From NCBI GenBank assembly GCA_007570785.1, contig ML664159.1, positions 6,075,376 to 6,139,375 of the forward strand: 64,000 nucleotides of DNA, written 5' to 3'. Position numbers and translations under genes: made by a program. A model generated the notes under the pieces. It did not search any database, was not told the origin of the DNA, and saw nothing but the letters and a program-made list of their open reading frames with translations. Positions 22,968 to 34,665 of this stretch are shown here, in pieces. The DNA comes from Antilocapra americana. Its lineage: Eukaryota; Chordata; Mammalia; Artiodactyla; Antilocapridae. Each line of letters opens with the position of its first letter. The stretch's first letter is position 1.

Positions 22968-23473
22968 GATCTTTCCCCCATTTCCTCCCAAATGCATTCC
23001 TCTTTGTCTCCCAGATGTTTGTCTCAACCCATTTTGATGCATAGTTCTCTTCTCTTCTCTAGAGCCCCCATGTGGTTGCTTTCACCTCATTTCTTCACTG
23101 ACTCAACTGCACTGTCCTAGTTTTGGTGATTCCATGATTCAGAGGGAAATGTTCTATGCTCTAGTCCCAGGTCTGGGAACCTTCATGGGATGGTCCCCTC
23201 CTGATCACCACATTCAAGGGGACCAAGAGATTCAGATGTTTGCCATCCCACTAGAGACATTCAAAATAATGTCCTGAGGGCTCTTTCCCCTTTTGATTGG
23301 AGAGTCACAAAGCTAGAAGTTTGCCCTGGATCCTAGGATGGCTTTATCTTTGAGACGAGCTCAACAGCACTGCAACAAGTAGTCCATGGAAGTCTTTCCC
23401 TCTGTACACACATCACACTTGGGAAACTAGTCTGGACAACAATTCTCATTATTGACATTCTGCATGTATGCAT
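22968..23473. other. Intergenic, nothing recognised
   Basis: No gene or clear repeat. Confidence 0.5.
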
Positions 23474-23692
23474 GCTAAGTCGCTTCAGTCGTCTCCAACT
23501 CTTTGAGACCCTATGAACCACACATGGCCTGCCAGGCTCTTCGGTCCATTGGATTCTCCAGGCAAGAATACTGAAGTGGATTGCCATGCCCTCCCCAGGG
23601 GATCTTCCTGATCCAGGGATCAAACCCATGTCTCCTTTGTCTCCTGCACTGGCAGGCAGGTTCTTCACCACAAGCGACACCTGGGAAGCCCC
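23474..23692 (-). mobile_element. Bov-tA SINE, antisense
   Basis: It begins 'TGCTAAGTCGCTTCAGTCG' and ends 'GCGACACCTGGGAAGCCCC'. Full length. Confidence 0.93.
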
Positions 23693-24475
23693 TGATTAAC
23701 ACTCTACAGCACCTCAAGCAATCAATCACCCACTAGAAAGAAACAACATTTCATGGTATAATGATGCATTTTGGTGCTTTTTGAGGATGTGTATTTGTCT
23801 GAAGATGCAGAGTTCTTTCAATAGCCGTTGTTGGCATCTGAGAGGCCTGAGGAGAGAGGGACATGTTTCTGCCAGAATACATGTCCTGGAGCTTTAATCT
23901 TTCCTAAGCAATGTAGCATGATGAACAGCATATTAAGAGGAAGCAAACCACTTTACTTACCTCAGATAGCAATGTGGGCTCGTACACAGAGGGTTTTCAG
24001 TAGCAAACCTGTGCCTATGAGCTGGTGAGAATTGGGACTGAAATATTTTTTGCCCTTGGAAGTTACGTAGCAATTCAGCAATAGCCCCTCATGTAGGTAG
24101 AGGCATTGTTAATAAAATTATTAAATTCTCCAGGACTTAGTTCAAAGGCCTCCTTCTAGGCAGGAGACACCCCTAGTGGCTGAATTGGCTTTGGGGCTCT
24201 CAACATGGAGAGAACAGAGAAGACTCAAGGAGAGGAAGAGGTTGTCTTTGGAGGGAGGGCAGTATTCGTGAGGATAAGGATAAGCCATTTTTTCTCCCCA
24301 CCCTAAAAGGCAAAGAGAGTGGGTTCTGGTTCATTATCATTCCTTGAGGACTCCTGGTTAAACATTGAAGATAAGAAAGGAGGTCCCTCAAACACTTTGT
24401 CATAAAGTTTGCATTTTATTTCAGAAGGAAAGACTTGATGGTCTTGTCACCTGCTTGGCTGTTGGCTGGGCCACT
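23693..24475. other. Intergenic, nothing recognised
   Basis: No gene or confident repeat. Confidence 0.5.
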
Positions 24476-25110
24476 GGGTCCCCAGCCTACCCGTACAAAA
24501 CTGACTGGTGTTGTTTTGGGGACTCCAAAGAGATCCAGTACCATAGTCCTTTGTGTCCTAACACAGAAAGGATTCAGCAAAAGGGAAAGTTACGGATAAG
24601 AAGTGATTTATTAAAATACAACACTCATGAGATTTACAAGCGGGTGGATGAGCGAGCCATGCCCCCAAAACTTACTGGGCTACAGTTTTATAATCAAAGG
24701 AAAAGTGGAGAGGAGGGGAAGAATTTCTTTGTCTTTTTTGCATAGACGTCATGTTTCTTTCATCAGCTTCTCTTCCAGGTTGAACAAGCGAGTTTTCTTG
24801 TCCCTATATGGTCAAACTAGTTTCACAAATAATTGCTTTCTATGTGTGCAGAGAGCATGTCCTAACTTACTGAGCTCACTGGGCAGGATGTGGGTTTCAT
24901 GCCACCATTGTTTTATTGTTTGGGGGCATGTCTTATGCTTTTGTCATATGGCTTTGTTGCAAAACAAGACTGCTTGCTTTTGTGGTTAAGCAAAACTGCT
25001 TTCTTGAGTAATCATTAACTTACAGGAGTCTCCCATATTTTTTTCTACTTACAATCCCCTATTGGGATTAACTATTTAATCAGTTACTTTGTCCCTTTTC
25101 TCTGTCCCTA
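24476..25110 (-). mobile_element. Candidate LTR-like repeat, antisense
   Basis: 'AGTGATTTATTAAAATACAA' supplies an antisense AATAAA near one end. The long composition-balanced segment that follows ('CATGCCACCATTGTTTTATT', 'GCAAAACAAGACTGCTTGC') looks like repeat sequence I have seen many times in mammals. I could not find TG/CA termini with a duplication, so family and boundaries are open. Confidence 0.35.
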
Positions 25111-26485
25111 TCACAAATGCTTGCAGATGGGCAAAGAACACTGGGGAGAAGCAGCATGGTAGATGGGGTGGGTGTGGGATGGGAAGGGACAGGAAAGATC
25201 TGACCAAGCCCTCAGGCCCAAGGTTCGGAGGCTAGGGAATGAAGAGGGAATTGGGGCTGCAGGGATATAGATAGGAATGCTGAACTTGGAGTACAGTTGA
25301 GAAGCATGGGAGGAGGTGTGTCTCCCAAATGCCACCAAAGCCAGGGGTTGCTCAAGTGCCTTGGGAATGCTGACAATGAAACTGGATCAATGGTAACAAC
25401 TGGGAAAGGGGACAAAACCTCAATACATGCTCTTGCTTAAGGAAACAGCTTCCCTCCTCTGCAGAGCTCAGGAATAAGAGGTGAGCACTGAAGAGTACAG
25501 ACCACCCCCACTGCCCCTACTCCAGGCTCCTACAGCCACAGGTAACCCTGAACTCAGGAAAGGAGGAAAGATTTGAATCAAAGATGAGGGTGGAGTTTTT
25601 AAATGATCAGGACTGAGTTTTAATAACTGGGTCACGTGACTTAAATTACTGAAATGAGGCAGATTTACAGAGTTGGACCAAGATAACATGAAGGAAGCCC
25701 TTGAGCCAGAGCAGCAGAGCTTAGATGGAGACAGATACGGGGAAAGTAATGTCATTTCATGAATGCACCTACATGGATCGACCAACACATCACTGAACTG
25801 GGTACACACTTAACTGGCCTAGGGGTGCAGGTGCTGGGTCTCAGAGCTATGGGCTGAGTGCCACACTAACAGCAGGATGCCCTTCAGCATATCTTGTGAA
25901 GTCTCCTAGTTCTCAACTTTCTGTCTGGAAAGTGGGGTGCTAATATATCTTACGTCATACAGTTATGAAACTTACATAAAATAATATCTGCATATATTCA
26001 AACATTAAAAGAGGTTGCTCTCTGCTGTTCGCTCCTCCATGGGTCACCTTCTTTGTACAATCTCCTTTATTTTAGCTCCGGGGTCGCTGCCTCCTGACCT
26101 GATCCTGACTGTGAAGGTCCTCCCAGCTCCTGGGTCCCTGACTGCTAATGTCAGGTTCTTACCTGCCTCGGAGTTCTCGCAGACCCCCGTCCACTCCACA
26201 CTGGCTTTGTTTTCCCTTCAGGCCCTCAGTAGTGACCACCAGATACTTCTTTTCGTCTCAACAACGTTTTGTCTCCCCTCGAATACCCTGGGCCCCTGAG
26301 CTAGTACTGCCACGCCAGGACTTGTCCACGTCCTCTGGGACCCTCTGCAAAGGGCCGCTCTAGTACCCAGGTCTCTCAGCCAGGTTAACCCTACCCATGT
26401 TCTTCTCAGACACGTTAGCCTGAAAAATTGGGGCCAGCTCAGCACAGAGCTCCGTAAGCAGACAGTTTTATTTAACTGAGATGTA
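25111..26485. other. Intergenic, nothing recognised
   Basis: No gene is recognised. A segment ending 'GACAGTTTTATTTAACTG' (about 26380-26480) also has an antisense poly(A)-like signal, but nothing further supports an LTR. Confidence 0.4.
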
Positions 26486-26690
26486 GGGACTTCCCTGGTG
26501 GTCCAGTGGTTGGGAATCCACCTTATAAATAGGGGACTCACTTTGATCCTTGATCAGGGAACTAAGATTCCACGTCCAACAGAGCAGCTAAGCCCGTGTC
26601 CTACAACTTCTGAGCCCCTGTTTCTTCCCACCACAACGAAGATTCCTCATGCCACAACTAAGACCCAAAACAGGCAAATGAGTAATGAGG
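26486..26690 (+). mobile_element. CHR-type SINE
   Basis: 'GGGACTTCCCTGGTGGTCCA' head, 'GGGAACTAAGATTCCACG', 'CCACAACGAAGATTCC' and tail 'CAACTAAGACCCAAAACAGG'. Confidence 0.88.
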
Positions 26691-26723
26691 GTTTTTTTGA
26701 AAACCTGAAGTATAACTTACCTA

Positions 26724-26925
26724 GGACCTTCCTGGTGGCTCAGCCATAAAGAATCTGCCTGCAATGCAGTAGATGTGGGTTTGATCCCTGGGTCAGGAAG
26801 ATCCCCTGGAGAAGGGAATGGCTACCCACTCCAGCCTAGAGAATCCCAAGAACAGCAGAGCTTGGCGGGCTACAGTGCATGGGGGTTGCAAAGAGTTGAA
26901 CAGGACTTAGTGACAACAACAAAAT
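26724..26925 (+). mobile_element. Bov-tA SINE
   Basis: 'CCTTCCTGGTGGCTCAGCC' to 'GGACTTAGTGACAACAACAA'. A short deletion removes 'GTATTCTTGC' between 'CCACTCCA' and 'CTAGAGAATCCC'. Confidence 0.92.
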
Positions 26926-26929
26926 AACT

Positions 26930-27840
26930 TATCTACAGTCAGGTATACAGAATGTATGTGTACAGCTTGATGGACCTTTACATAGGTATATACTCATGTA
27001 ACCACTATTTAGGTCATGATTTCTTTTAAAATTACATCACCCCCCAAAATTTCCCCATGCCCCTTCCCAGCCAATAAACTCTTCCACCAAAGGTAACCAG
27101 CATTCTGACCTCAAACAACCCCACAGTTGTGTTTTGTCTGTTTTTGAACTTAAAAGCTAAGCACCAAAGAATTGATACTTTTGAACTATGGTGTTGGAGA
27201 AGACTCTGAGACTCCCTTGGACTGCAAGGAGATCCAACAAGTCCATCCTAAAGGAGATCAGTCCTGAATATTCATAGGAAGGACTGAAGCTGAAGCTGAA
27301 GCTCCATTAGTTTGGCCACCTGATGCAAAGAACTGACTTATTGGAAAAGATCCTAATGTTGGGAAAGGTTGAAGGCAAGAGGAGAAGGGGATGACAGAGG
27401 ATGAGATGATTTGAAAGCATCACCGACTCAGTGAACATGAGTTTGAGCAAGCTTCAGGAGTTGGTGATGAACAGGGAAGCCTGGTGTGCTGCAGTCCATG
27501 GGGTCACAAAGAGTCAGATATTACTGAGCAACTAAACCGAATTGATAGTGCACAGAACCTCTTTAGTATCCAACCTGTTTTATTCAACATATTGTCTCCG
27601 AGTTTTATCCATGTTGTTGCATGTACCAGTGGTTTTTCCTTTTCCTTACTGAGTAGTACTCCACTGTATGAGTATACTACAGTTTGTGTGTCCATTCACC
27701 CTGATAGCCATTTGAGCTGGTTTCCATTTGGGGGCAATTATGACGAAAACTGCTAAACACATTCATATAAGGTGGTTTTTGTAAGCACATGGCACTCAGT
27801 TCTCTTGAGTAAATACCCAAGAGTGAAGTCAGTGGGTCCT
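26930..27840 (-). mobile_element. L1M 3'-region, antisense, split by BovB
   Basis: The left part (26930-27150) has 'ATTACATCACCCCCCAAAAT' and 'AACCAGCATTCTGACCTC'. The right part (27546-27840) resumes with 'TTTTATCCATGTTGTTGCAT', 'GAGTAGTACTCCACTGTATG' and 'CTTGAGTAAATACCCAAGAG'. These are consecutive segments of one antisense L1M 3' end. Confidence 0.75.
27152..27545 (+). mobile_element. BovB LINE 3' fragment nested in L1M
   Basis: 'AGCACCAAAGAATTGATAC' to 'GAGCAACTAAACCGAATTGA', inserted between the two halves of the older L1. Confidence 0.92.
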
Positions 27841-27845
27841 GCAGT

Positions 27846-28062
27846 GGGCTTCCCAGGTGGTGCTAGTGGTCAAGAACCCGCCTGCCAATGCAAGAGACCT
27901 AAGAGACACAGGTTCCATCCCTGGGTCAGGAAGACCCCTTTGAGTAGGAAATGGCAATCCACTCCAGTATCTTTGCCTGGAGAATCCCATGGACAGAGGA
28001 GCCTGGCAAGCTACAGTCCATGGGGTCGCAAAGAGTTGAACATGACTAAGTGGCTTAGCAAG
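27846..28062 (+). mobile_element. Bov-tA SINE
   Basis: It is of the subfamily with 'GGTGCTAGTGGTCAAGAACC' and 'AAGAGACCTAAGAGACACAG' in the head. It ends 'GACTAAGTGGCTTAGCAAG'. Confidence 0.93.
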
Positions 28063-29019
28063 CCCCACAGTAGGTGTGTGTTTAGCTTTGGCAGATACAG
28101 GGGCATTTAATGAATGCTATTCATTTCCATAGATAAATCAATGGAAGAATGACACTTTAGCACCACAGCTAGCTTTCATACACTAACAGAAAAATCTATG
28201 AATTTCGGGTTAAAAGGAGTTTGTCCCAAATGAAACCTTTTAGACAGGGCTATCAGAAGTTTCAGGGCAGAGCATGAGGCTATCAGGGCCAGGAAGGGAA
28301 AGAAGCTCCATTGAAAGACCCTCAGGGAGAGGCAGGTGACAGCTGAGTGAGATGGGGGCCAGGAGGCATGTTCACACAGCACTGAGAGCAGGGGTCAGGC
28401 GCAGACTTGTGATCTACTCACATCTGTGTCCACAAAGAGAGCAGTAGAATATGCTTCCAGTGAGTCTCCATCACGTTTCCTAGTTGGTTACCTTCACCTT
28501 GGGAGTCTTTAGTCATAAAACATTCAGCCGCCCAAACATTATCAGTTCAGCCCTACGGATGATGGATCAGCCACATAACCCACAATGAGTACAGCTGTCA
28601 GCCAAGGTCACCCTGCAGAACACAATGGGCCCAGAGTCCTGCCCCCTCCCTCGCTGTTTTGGCCACCCCACCTTGCTTAGACACCCAGTGCCACCCTGCT
28701 TTCTCCAAACAGCACAGGCCCTGAGCCCCACTCCTTCAGTTGCAGTTGCACCCACTTTAGTATTGACAGCTCTCTCCCACGCCCAGGAGTACTGGAGTAT
28801 TTTTTGAATTTCAACAGGGAACTGTGGGAGGGGGTAAATGGATTGTGATTAATGGTGGAATTTCAGACACTGGGCAGAGAGGGAGTTGAGGAAAGAGCAA
28901 TGGAGACATATCAGTCTCCCCAGATCTCACTTGCCTTGCCTTTGCATGTGATGGACCCTGTGGATAACACATCTCTGCACTTTATGGTTAGATTTAAATT
29001 TAAAAATCTTTAACTTGCC
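28063..29019. other. Intergenic, nothing recognised
   Basis: No gene or clear repeat. The pair of opposed frames around 28567-28807 carries no recognisable domain. Confidence 0.5.
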
Positions 29020-29165
29020 TTTCATGGCTCTTTTTAAAATTTAATTGTTTATTTATCTTTAATTTTTAACTTTTTATTTTATATAGGAATATAGCTGATT
29101 AACAATGTTGTGATAGTTTCAGGTAGACAACATGGTGATTCAGTTATACAGATACATATATCTAT
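29020..29165 (-). mobile_element. Cetartiodactyl L1 fragment, antisense
   Basis: 'AGGAATATAGCTGATTAACA', 'ATGTTGTGATAGTTTCAGGT' and 'GATTCAGTTATACAGATACA' match the widespread artiodactyl L1 3' segment. Confidence 0.7.
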
Positions 29166-29194
29166 CTCTGAGCAACAAGACTGAAATCTACAAT

Positions 29195-29310
29195 TTCTGT
29201 GCCCCAGTTTCCTCTTCTGCAAAACAGGAATACTAATCATTCCTATCTCAGAGGGTTATTGCAAAGATTAAAGAATCTAACGTGTGCAAAGATTAAAAAA
29301 TCTAATGTGT
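29195..29310 (+). mobile_element. MIR SINE
   Basis: 'CCCAGTTTCCTCTTCTGCAA' and 'CTCAGAGGGTTATTGCAAAG' are the MIR core and 3' part. Confidence 0.7.
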
Positions 29311-29321
29311 GCCTAAACTAG

Positions 29322-29401
29322 GATTATAAAGGTGATGAAGACTTGTAAAGTCTTCATGATTTAAGATTATAAAGGTGATGAAGACTTGTAAAGTCTTCAT
29401 G
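29322..29401 (+). repeat. 43-bp tandem duplication carrying a perfect hairpin
   Basis: The unit starting GATTATAAAGGTGATGAAG occurs at 29322-29364 and again from 29365, identical up to 29401. Each copy contains the inverted repeat GAAGACTT-GTA-AAGTCTTC (8-bp stem, 3-base loop). Just upstream, 'GTGCAAAGATTAAA' is also repeated once, so the spot has undergone more than one local duplication. Confidence 0.85.
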
Positions 29402-29419
29402 TACTGTGATTTAAGAGTG

Positions 29420-29605
29420 CCACTTTTTAGTCAAACCAACTTAGGTTCATATCCCAGAGGTACGACCTTGAGGAAGTCACTCAGCTTCTTTAAGCTTCCG
29501 TTTCCTCATATGTAAAATGGGGTGATAACAAGTGCCTTCCAAAGACAGTGGTTGTGAGACCAGACTGCTCATTGTGCTCCTGGCATTTAGGAAGCAGTCA
29601 AAAAG
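29420..29605 (+). mobile_element. MIR SINE
   Basis: 'ACCTTGAGGAAGTCACTCAG', 'TCCGTTTCCTCATATGTAAA' then 'CCTGGCATTTAGGAAGC' are MIR in sense order. Confidence 0.75.
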
Positions 29606-30479
29606 TAGACATAGTTGTGGTTGAAATCATTATTGGTACATAATCCCCAAGGATTCTTTTCCTTGAGACCTTGTAGAGATGGCAAAAGGCTCTTTTGGAA
29701 ATGTGGAACTCACACTCTGTACTGACAACAGACTCACTAGAAAATGTATAGACAATGGCCCATGAAAGAAACATGTGCATTTAATGTTGGTCCCTGTTTG
29801 CTCCCACGAAGCAGCATCCTTAGCTGGGAGGGGTTGGGCGAGCCATCCCAGCTCCGGTCCTGGCCAGCCGGCATTCAGGGAGGGCGCCTGCTGCCCTGTG
29901 CCGAGCCTGCTGTTGACATCCTGGTCCGGAGCCCAGGGGCTGAGTCTTAGTCTTTGGTGGAGCTTCTGGCCCTCCATTCCAGCAAAAGGTTGGGTTTTAC
30001 TTGTTGACGGGGGGTAAGGGGCCTCAGAAGAGCCACTGTGAGCAGATGGTATCAGCTCCCTGGCCTGCTGGCACTCTCTGTCTCTCCCAGGGTACGGGCA
30101 ACATGAGATGAGCTTCAAAGCCTACCTGGGAGAGGAGGTGGGGGGGGCCTTGAGTCTGTGTAGAAAACAACCCCCCATTTGAGCCAGACACTCCCTGTGA
30201 CTATCATTCCCCAGCAACAGCCCCTGGGACAGTTCAAGCTGGCTGATCCCTGCTCCTCACTGCTTAGTTACTTCATGCCCAAGATCTAAAACAGCAGCAA
30301 CCCCACCTGGTCCTCCCGCAGCACACTGAAAGAGACAGGAGAGGTATGAGGCAGCTGGAGTCCACAGGTGAGATGACAGAGGCCAGAGGAAGAGCTTTGC
30401 TCAGCCTCAGCCAGTGAATAAGCAGAGGACTGGAGCCTCAAGTCATTTTTCTAAGTCTCAGGTTATTTATTTTTCTTTT
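29606..30479. other. Intergenic, moderately GC-rich
   Basis: No gene called. A 162-codon minus-strand open frame (29630-30118) and overlapping + frames have no domain, signal or family resemblance. Confidence 0.5.
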
Positions 30480-30850
30480 CTCCAGGCCCCTGCCTGGCAT
30501 GGCCCCTGCCGATCTCCACACACACAACTCACTTCCCACTGCCACCAACCCTGGCTCCCTTGCTATTCCTCAGACAAGCCAGCCCTTTCCTGCCCCTGGG
30601 CCTTTTCCCTCCATGTGTTCCCTCACCTTGTCACTTTCATGTCACTGGATCTCAGCATACAGGTCACCACCTCCAAGAGGCCTTCCCTGATCACTCTAAA
30701 GTAGCATTTACCAGTCACCCTGCAGCTCGTCCCCCAACTCAACGCCGTCACATCCCTTAGCCCAGTCATCTTGGTTTGTTTCTGTCACCCTCATTGAGGC
30801 AGTTTAGGAACTGTGTTCACTGCTACCTTTTAGCACGTGGCACATAGCCT
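30480..30850 (+). mobile_element. L2 LINE 3' fragment
   Basis: 'TTCCTCAGACAAGCCAGCCC', 'CAAGAGGCCTTCCCTGATCA' and 'AGCACGTGGCACATAGCC' occur in the order of the L2 3' end. Three overlapping open frames are incidental. Confidence 0.7.
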
Positions 30851-31518
30851 ATCCTCAGCCTGGGGAAGCCGAGAATCTTGCACCGAGCACTAAACCAATG
30901 TCTCTGCAGCTGTACCCTCCCCTGGGCTGAGGAGTCCACAAGGCCAAAGATATGCCCACCCGGAGCCCACCACCTCCCCTTCTAGACTATACTGGGGGCA
31001 CCCAGGAGCTGGGCATTCCCCAGCCACACAGCCCTACACCCACTTCCAGGGCCTGCATGGACCTCATCTTGTCAAAGGCAGATCACATCCCAGCTGCAAG
31101 ACTCAAGGCCTGAGGGTGGCCCAGGGACAGCGTGTGCAGTTGAGGCCCCCTCAAAACACTGGGCAGACGCAGCAGGATGGGGTTGTGTGGGGGAAACCAG
31201 GGCTTCCAGCTGAGGGCTGGAGGGCTGGAATAGGAGTTCTCCATGCCCCTGAGTTTTAATGCACAGCTCCAAGGAGCCCTAGGACTTCGTTTGAACCTGT
31301 TCTTCCAGGTTATTGTGTGGGTGTATTATTGAATAGTTTCCTAGTTTGATCTATAACTCAGAATTTAGACATAGACTCTGTAGGTCTCCGATTACTCTTT
31401 CACCCAGAGCCTTACAAATATTAGGGTGGATCTGCCAGCAGCTTTAGTAATTCAACTAAACATCGGCTAAATAAATGTGTGAGCAAACCAAGTTTAGGCC
31501 CACACATCAGAGCTTCTA
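30851..31518. other. Intergenic, nothing recognised
   Basis: No gene or confident repeat. Confidence 0.5.
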
Positions 31519-31729
31519 GGGCTTCCCTGGGGGCTCAGCAGTAGAGAACCCACCTGCCAATGAGGGAGCTGCAGATTTGATCCCTGGGTCAGGAAGATCC
31601 CCTGGAGAAGGAAATGGCAACCCACTGCAGTGTCCTTGCCTGGAGAATCCCATGGACAGAGGAGCCTGGCGGGCTATAGTCCATGAGGTTGCAAAAGAGT
31701 CAGACACGACTGAGCAACTGAACAATAAC
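31519..31729 (+). mobile_element. Bov-tA SINE
   Basis: 'GGGCTTCCCTGGGGGCTCAG' to 'GACTGAGCAACTGAACAATA'. Full length. Confidence 0.94.
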
Positions 31730-32799
31730 AACCACCAGAGCTCCACCATGGCAATGGAGTCTCGCAGAGTGAAGCTGACCCTCTGAGTCAGTGTGGATAC
31801 ACACAGCCCAGGTGCAGAGCTAGAGCCATGATGGGTCAAATCAGAAGCCCGGAGGATGACTATAGGATGGAATCAGCCTCATTAATTAACTCAAATTAGA
31901 ACTATAGCCAGAATAACCAGCCATTTGCTAAGGTGGCCTAGAAGGCAGCTTTGAACTTTCCTATGGATTTAAGTCCTCCACTCTGCCTCCAACCATTGAC
32001 TGCATACGTGTTTAAAGCAAGCCATTAAGGTACCCCCTGGCATATAGCCAGCTCCATCCTATTTTTCTAGAAACCAGGAAGCTTGTGCATAAGCCCCAGG
32101 AAGATAATAAATTAACAAAAGAAGAAAAAAAGAGTTAATTCCATAAAATGCAGAAACTGCTAAGTCAACTCCTTTAAAAACATTTTAGAGACTTTAAGGT
32201 CAAGAATTAATGGTCCGCTTACTTCAAAGGAATCAATTTATTTCTTCAGCATTCACTTTCAGAATCAATCATTTTGCCTCACCTAGAGGACTTAAGAAAT
32301 TGAACTTGAGAGCGCATTACTGTAAAAACACTCATCAGTCTATGTATGACTTCCAGCTACTACACGTCTTTTTCACATAAATCCCAAAGATAGTTGATTT
32401 CGTGTTGCTTTGCTCTAAATCTAACAGCTAGTGATAATGTGGTCCCACAGAGGCATTCTAAACAACAAGGAGCAAAGTGAAGGGCTTGTGGGGATCAATT
32501 CAGACCCACAAACATCTAGAGAGAATCTACACAGGCCAGGCATGTCCTAGGTGCTGGCAGGAGCATTCAGTATCATTGAGCAGTGCTGGCAGCCAGTACA
32601 GGAAATGCATATAGAAATACACATTTCCTTTTCCCTCTGCTGGCTGAGTTATTCCTGCAAGATGGGTTTGTTTTGAGTCTTGAATTATTTAAAGATTTAT
32701 GCTGAAAATTTAGAGGGCAATAATTAGGGACCAGTGTACCTTTGGTCACATTTGTTAGGTTTCTGCTATGTAAAAATAATCAATTTAACCTAAAGGCTG
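31730..32799. other. Intergenic, no repeat recognised
   Basis: About 1.1 kb without a recognisable gene or repeat. Confidence 0.5.
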
Positions 32800-32910
32800 A
32801 TGCTAATAACCCAAACTGCAACAAATAGTTTGGGTGACCTTGGACAAGTCCCTCCACCTCCCCAAGCTTCTGTTTGGATGGATGATCTGTAAGGCTGCCT
32901 CTAATGCTAA
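32800..32910 (+). mobile_element. MIR-like SINE, weak
   Basis: 'GACCTTGGACAAGTCCCTCC' followed by 'CAAGCTTCTGTTT' is the MIR core, at low similarity. Confidence 0.45.
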
Positions 32911-33267
32911 CAGTCTGGAAAACTCCATGTGAATCAGCACCACCTGTTTGAAGCCAGACCCTCCAGATGAACAAGGGGGCATTTACCATTGGGCTTTTTG
33001 GCAGCTGCACACCCAGTGTGCAGTGCTGGGAGCAGATTAGTAAGTGCACCTTGGATACAGAAAGCTTTAGTAATTCAAGCTTTTAAGCATCCTATTTACA
33101 GAGAAGTGGCTTTGGATTAAATAAACATTGAAATTACACACTCATCCCAAATTGGATTTCCACGCTGAGCATCATTACTGGAGTGAAGGAGAGACAGCTG
33201 CAGCTCAAGGTTACCTGCTTTCCTTAACCTTTAGTGCTAATTGTATCAAGGTTAAATTCCCCTAAGG
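32911..33267. other. Intergenic, nothing recognised
   Basis: No gene or repeat seen. Confidence 0.5.
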
Positions 33268-33473
33268 TGTTAGTTGCTTCAGTTGTGTCCTACTCTTTTT
33301 GTGACCCCAAGGACTTTAGCACACCAGGCTCCTCTGTCCACGGGATTCTCCAGGCAAGACTACTGGAGCAGGTTGCCATTTTCTCCTCCAGGGGATCTTC
33401 CCAACCCAGGGTTCAAGGCCAGGTCTCCCTCACTGCAGGCAAATTCTTTACCGCTGAGCCACTAGGGAAGCCC
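33268..33473 (-). mobile_element. Bov-tA SINE, antisense
   Basis: 'GTTAGTTGCTTCAGTTGTG' to 'GCCACTAGGGAAGCCC'. Full length. Confidence 0.93.
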
Positions 33474-33759
33474 AAATTCCCCCGAATTGCCACATAATTC
33501 ACACGGCATTTGATTGGATGCAATGGGAAACCTGAGTGGGGCTACTGTTCATTGCAGGGGTCGGGGGTGGAGGGTCTAGTGATCTCACCTTAAATTTTCA
33601 CTGACTTCATATTTGACCTTGAGAAAATCTTGTTCTGTAACTACTAAGGAAGCTCTTACCCCTTTCTAACACTTTACATAAATCTATTGCTTATTTCTAA
33701 TGAGAATCAGATCAAATTAACGCTCCCATCAGCCTCCAGAGTAGACAAGGTAGAAATGT

Positions 33760-33925
33760 AGCAGTGGTCCCAGACCCTAGCTGCTCACTTGCAGGTAAGA
33801 GCTTGACAAGTATCCATGTTGGGTACCACCCAGGGACTCTGAGTTAATTGGCCTGAGGGTAGCCTGGGCTTTAATCTTAGCAGCTCCCCAGGCATACTAG
33901 TGCAGATTCAGGCTGAGAACCCCTG
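33760..33925 (+). mobile_element. MER5-like hAT MITE
   Basis: 'GCAGTGGTCCCAGACCCTAG' and 'AGCAGCTCCCCAGGCATACT' ending in 'GCTGAGAACCCCTG' resemble the terminal and internal parts of this MITE family. Diverged. Confidence 0.5.
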
Positions 33926-34018
33926 CTCAGGGAGAAAGTCAAATGGGGGGTACTACAGATGTTGTGAGCCACCCCAAAGTCATTCGTGCTTGATGCCTTG
34001 TCTTCTCATAAAAAACCT

Positions 34019-34148
34019 AGAGAACTCATCCAGCGGTCCAGCAGTTAAGACTCTATGCTTCCATGCAGGTTCCATCCCTGGTTGGGGAACTAAGATCCCA
34101 AATTCCACAAAGTGCAGCCAAAACATAAAAACAAACAGACAAAAAAAC
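34019..34148 (+). mobile_element. CHR-type SINE, truncated
   Basis: 'AGCGGTCCAGCAGTTAAGAC', 'GGTTGGGGAACTAAGATCCC', then an A-rich tail with 'AAACAAACAGACAAAAAAA'. Confidence 0.75.
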
Positions 34149-34169
34149 TAGCAAGATAGAACATTTTCC

Positions 34170-34665
34170 TCCCCAGACTGCTTTAGAGCTAAGAGGCCCA
34201 GGTGACCTAGTTCTGGCCAATGAGATCAAAGTAGAATTGGCTGGGTGGAGAATCCAGGAAAGCTTCTGAAGGGAGACTGCTCTTCCAGCCTCTTGCCCTT
34301 TGCTTTTTTTTTTTTTTTTTAATGTCTTACTGCCTGGCGTCTACCAATGTACTTTCTGACTCTATGAATTTGACTACTCTAGGTAACTCATGTAGGCTTC
34401 CCAGGTGGCCTAGTTGTAAAGAACCCACCTGCCAATGCAGGAGATGTAAGAGATATGGGTTCCATCTCTGGGTTGGGAAGATGTCCTGGAGGAGGGCACA
34501 GCAACCCATTCCAGTATTCATGTCTGAAGAATCCCCTGGACAGAGGAGCCTGGCAGGCTATGGACCATGGGGTTGCAAAGAGTTGGACACAACTGAAGCA
34601 ACTTAGCACGCATGCACAGTATTTCATATAAGGGGACTCAAACAGTACTTGTCTGTACCTATAGA
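34170..34665. mobile_element. Old repeats, including an L1M antisense piece split by a SINE
   Basis: 34170-34310 resembles an unnamed mammalian repeat ('AGTTCTGGCCAATGAGATCA'). After a T-run, 34330-34394 ('ATGAATTTGACTACTCTAGG') and 34618-34665 ('TTTCATATAAGGGGACTC') are consecutive antisense L1M segments separated by the Bov-tA at 34395. Confidence 0.5.
34395..34617 (+). mobile_element. Bov-tA SINE
   Basis: 'AGGCTTCCCAGGTGGCCTAG' to 'GAAGCAACTTAGCACGCATG'. Full length, of the subfamily with 'AGATGTAAGAGATATGGG'. Confidence 0.94.

Noticed and set aside
29630..30118. 162-codon minus-strand frame with overlapping + frames
   Set aside because: All frames are long because the stretch is GC-rich. 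No recognisable motif or start context.
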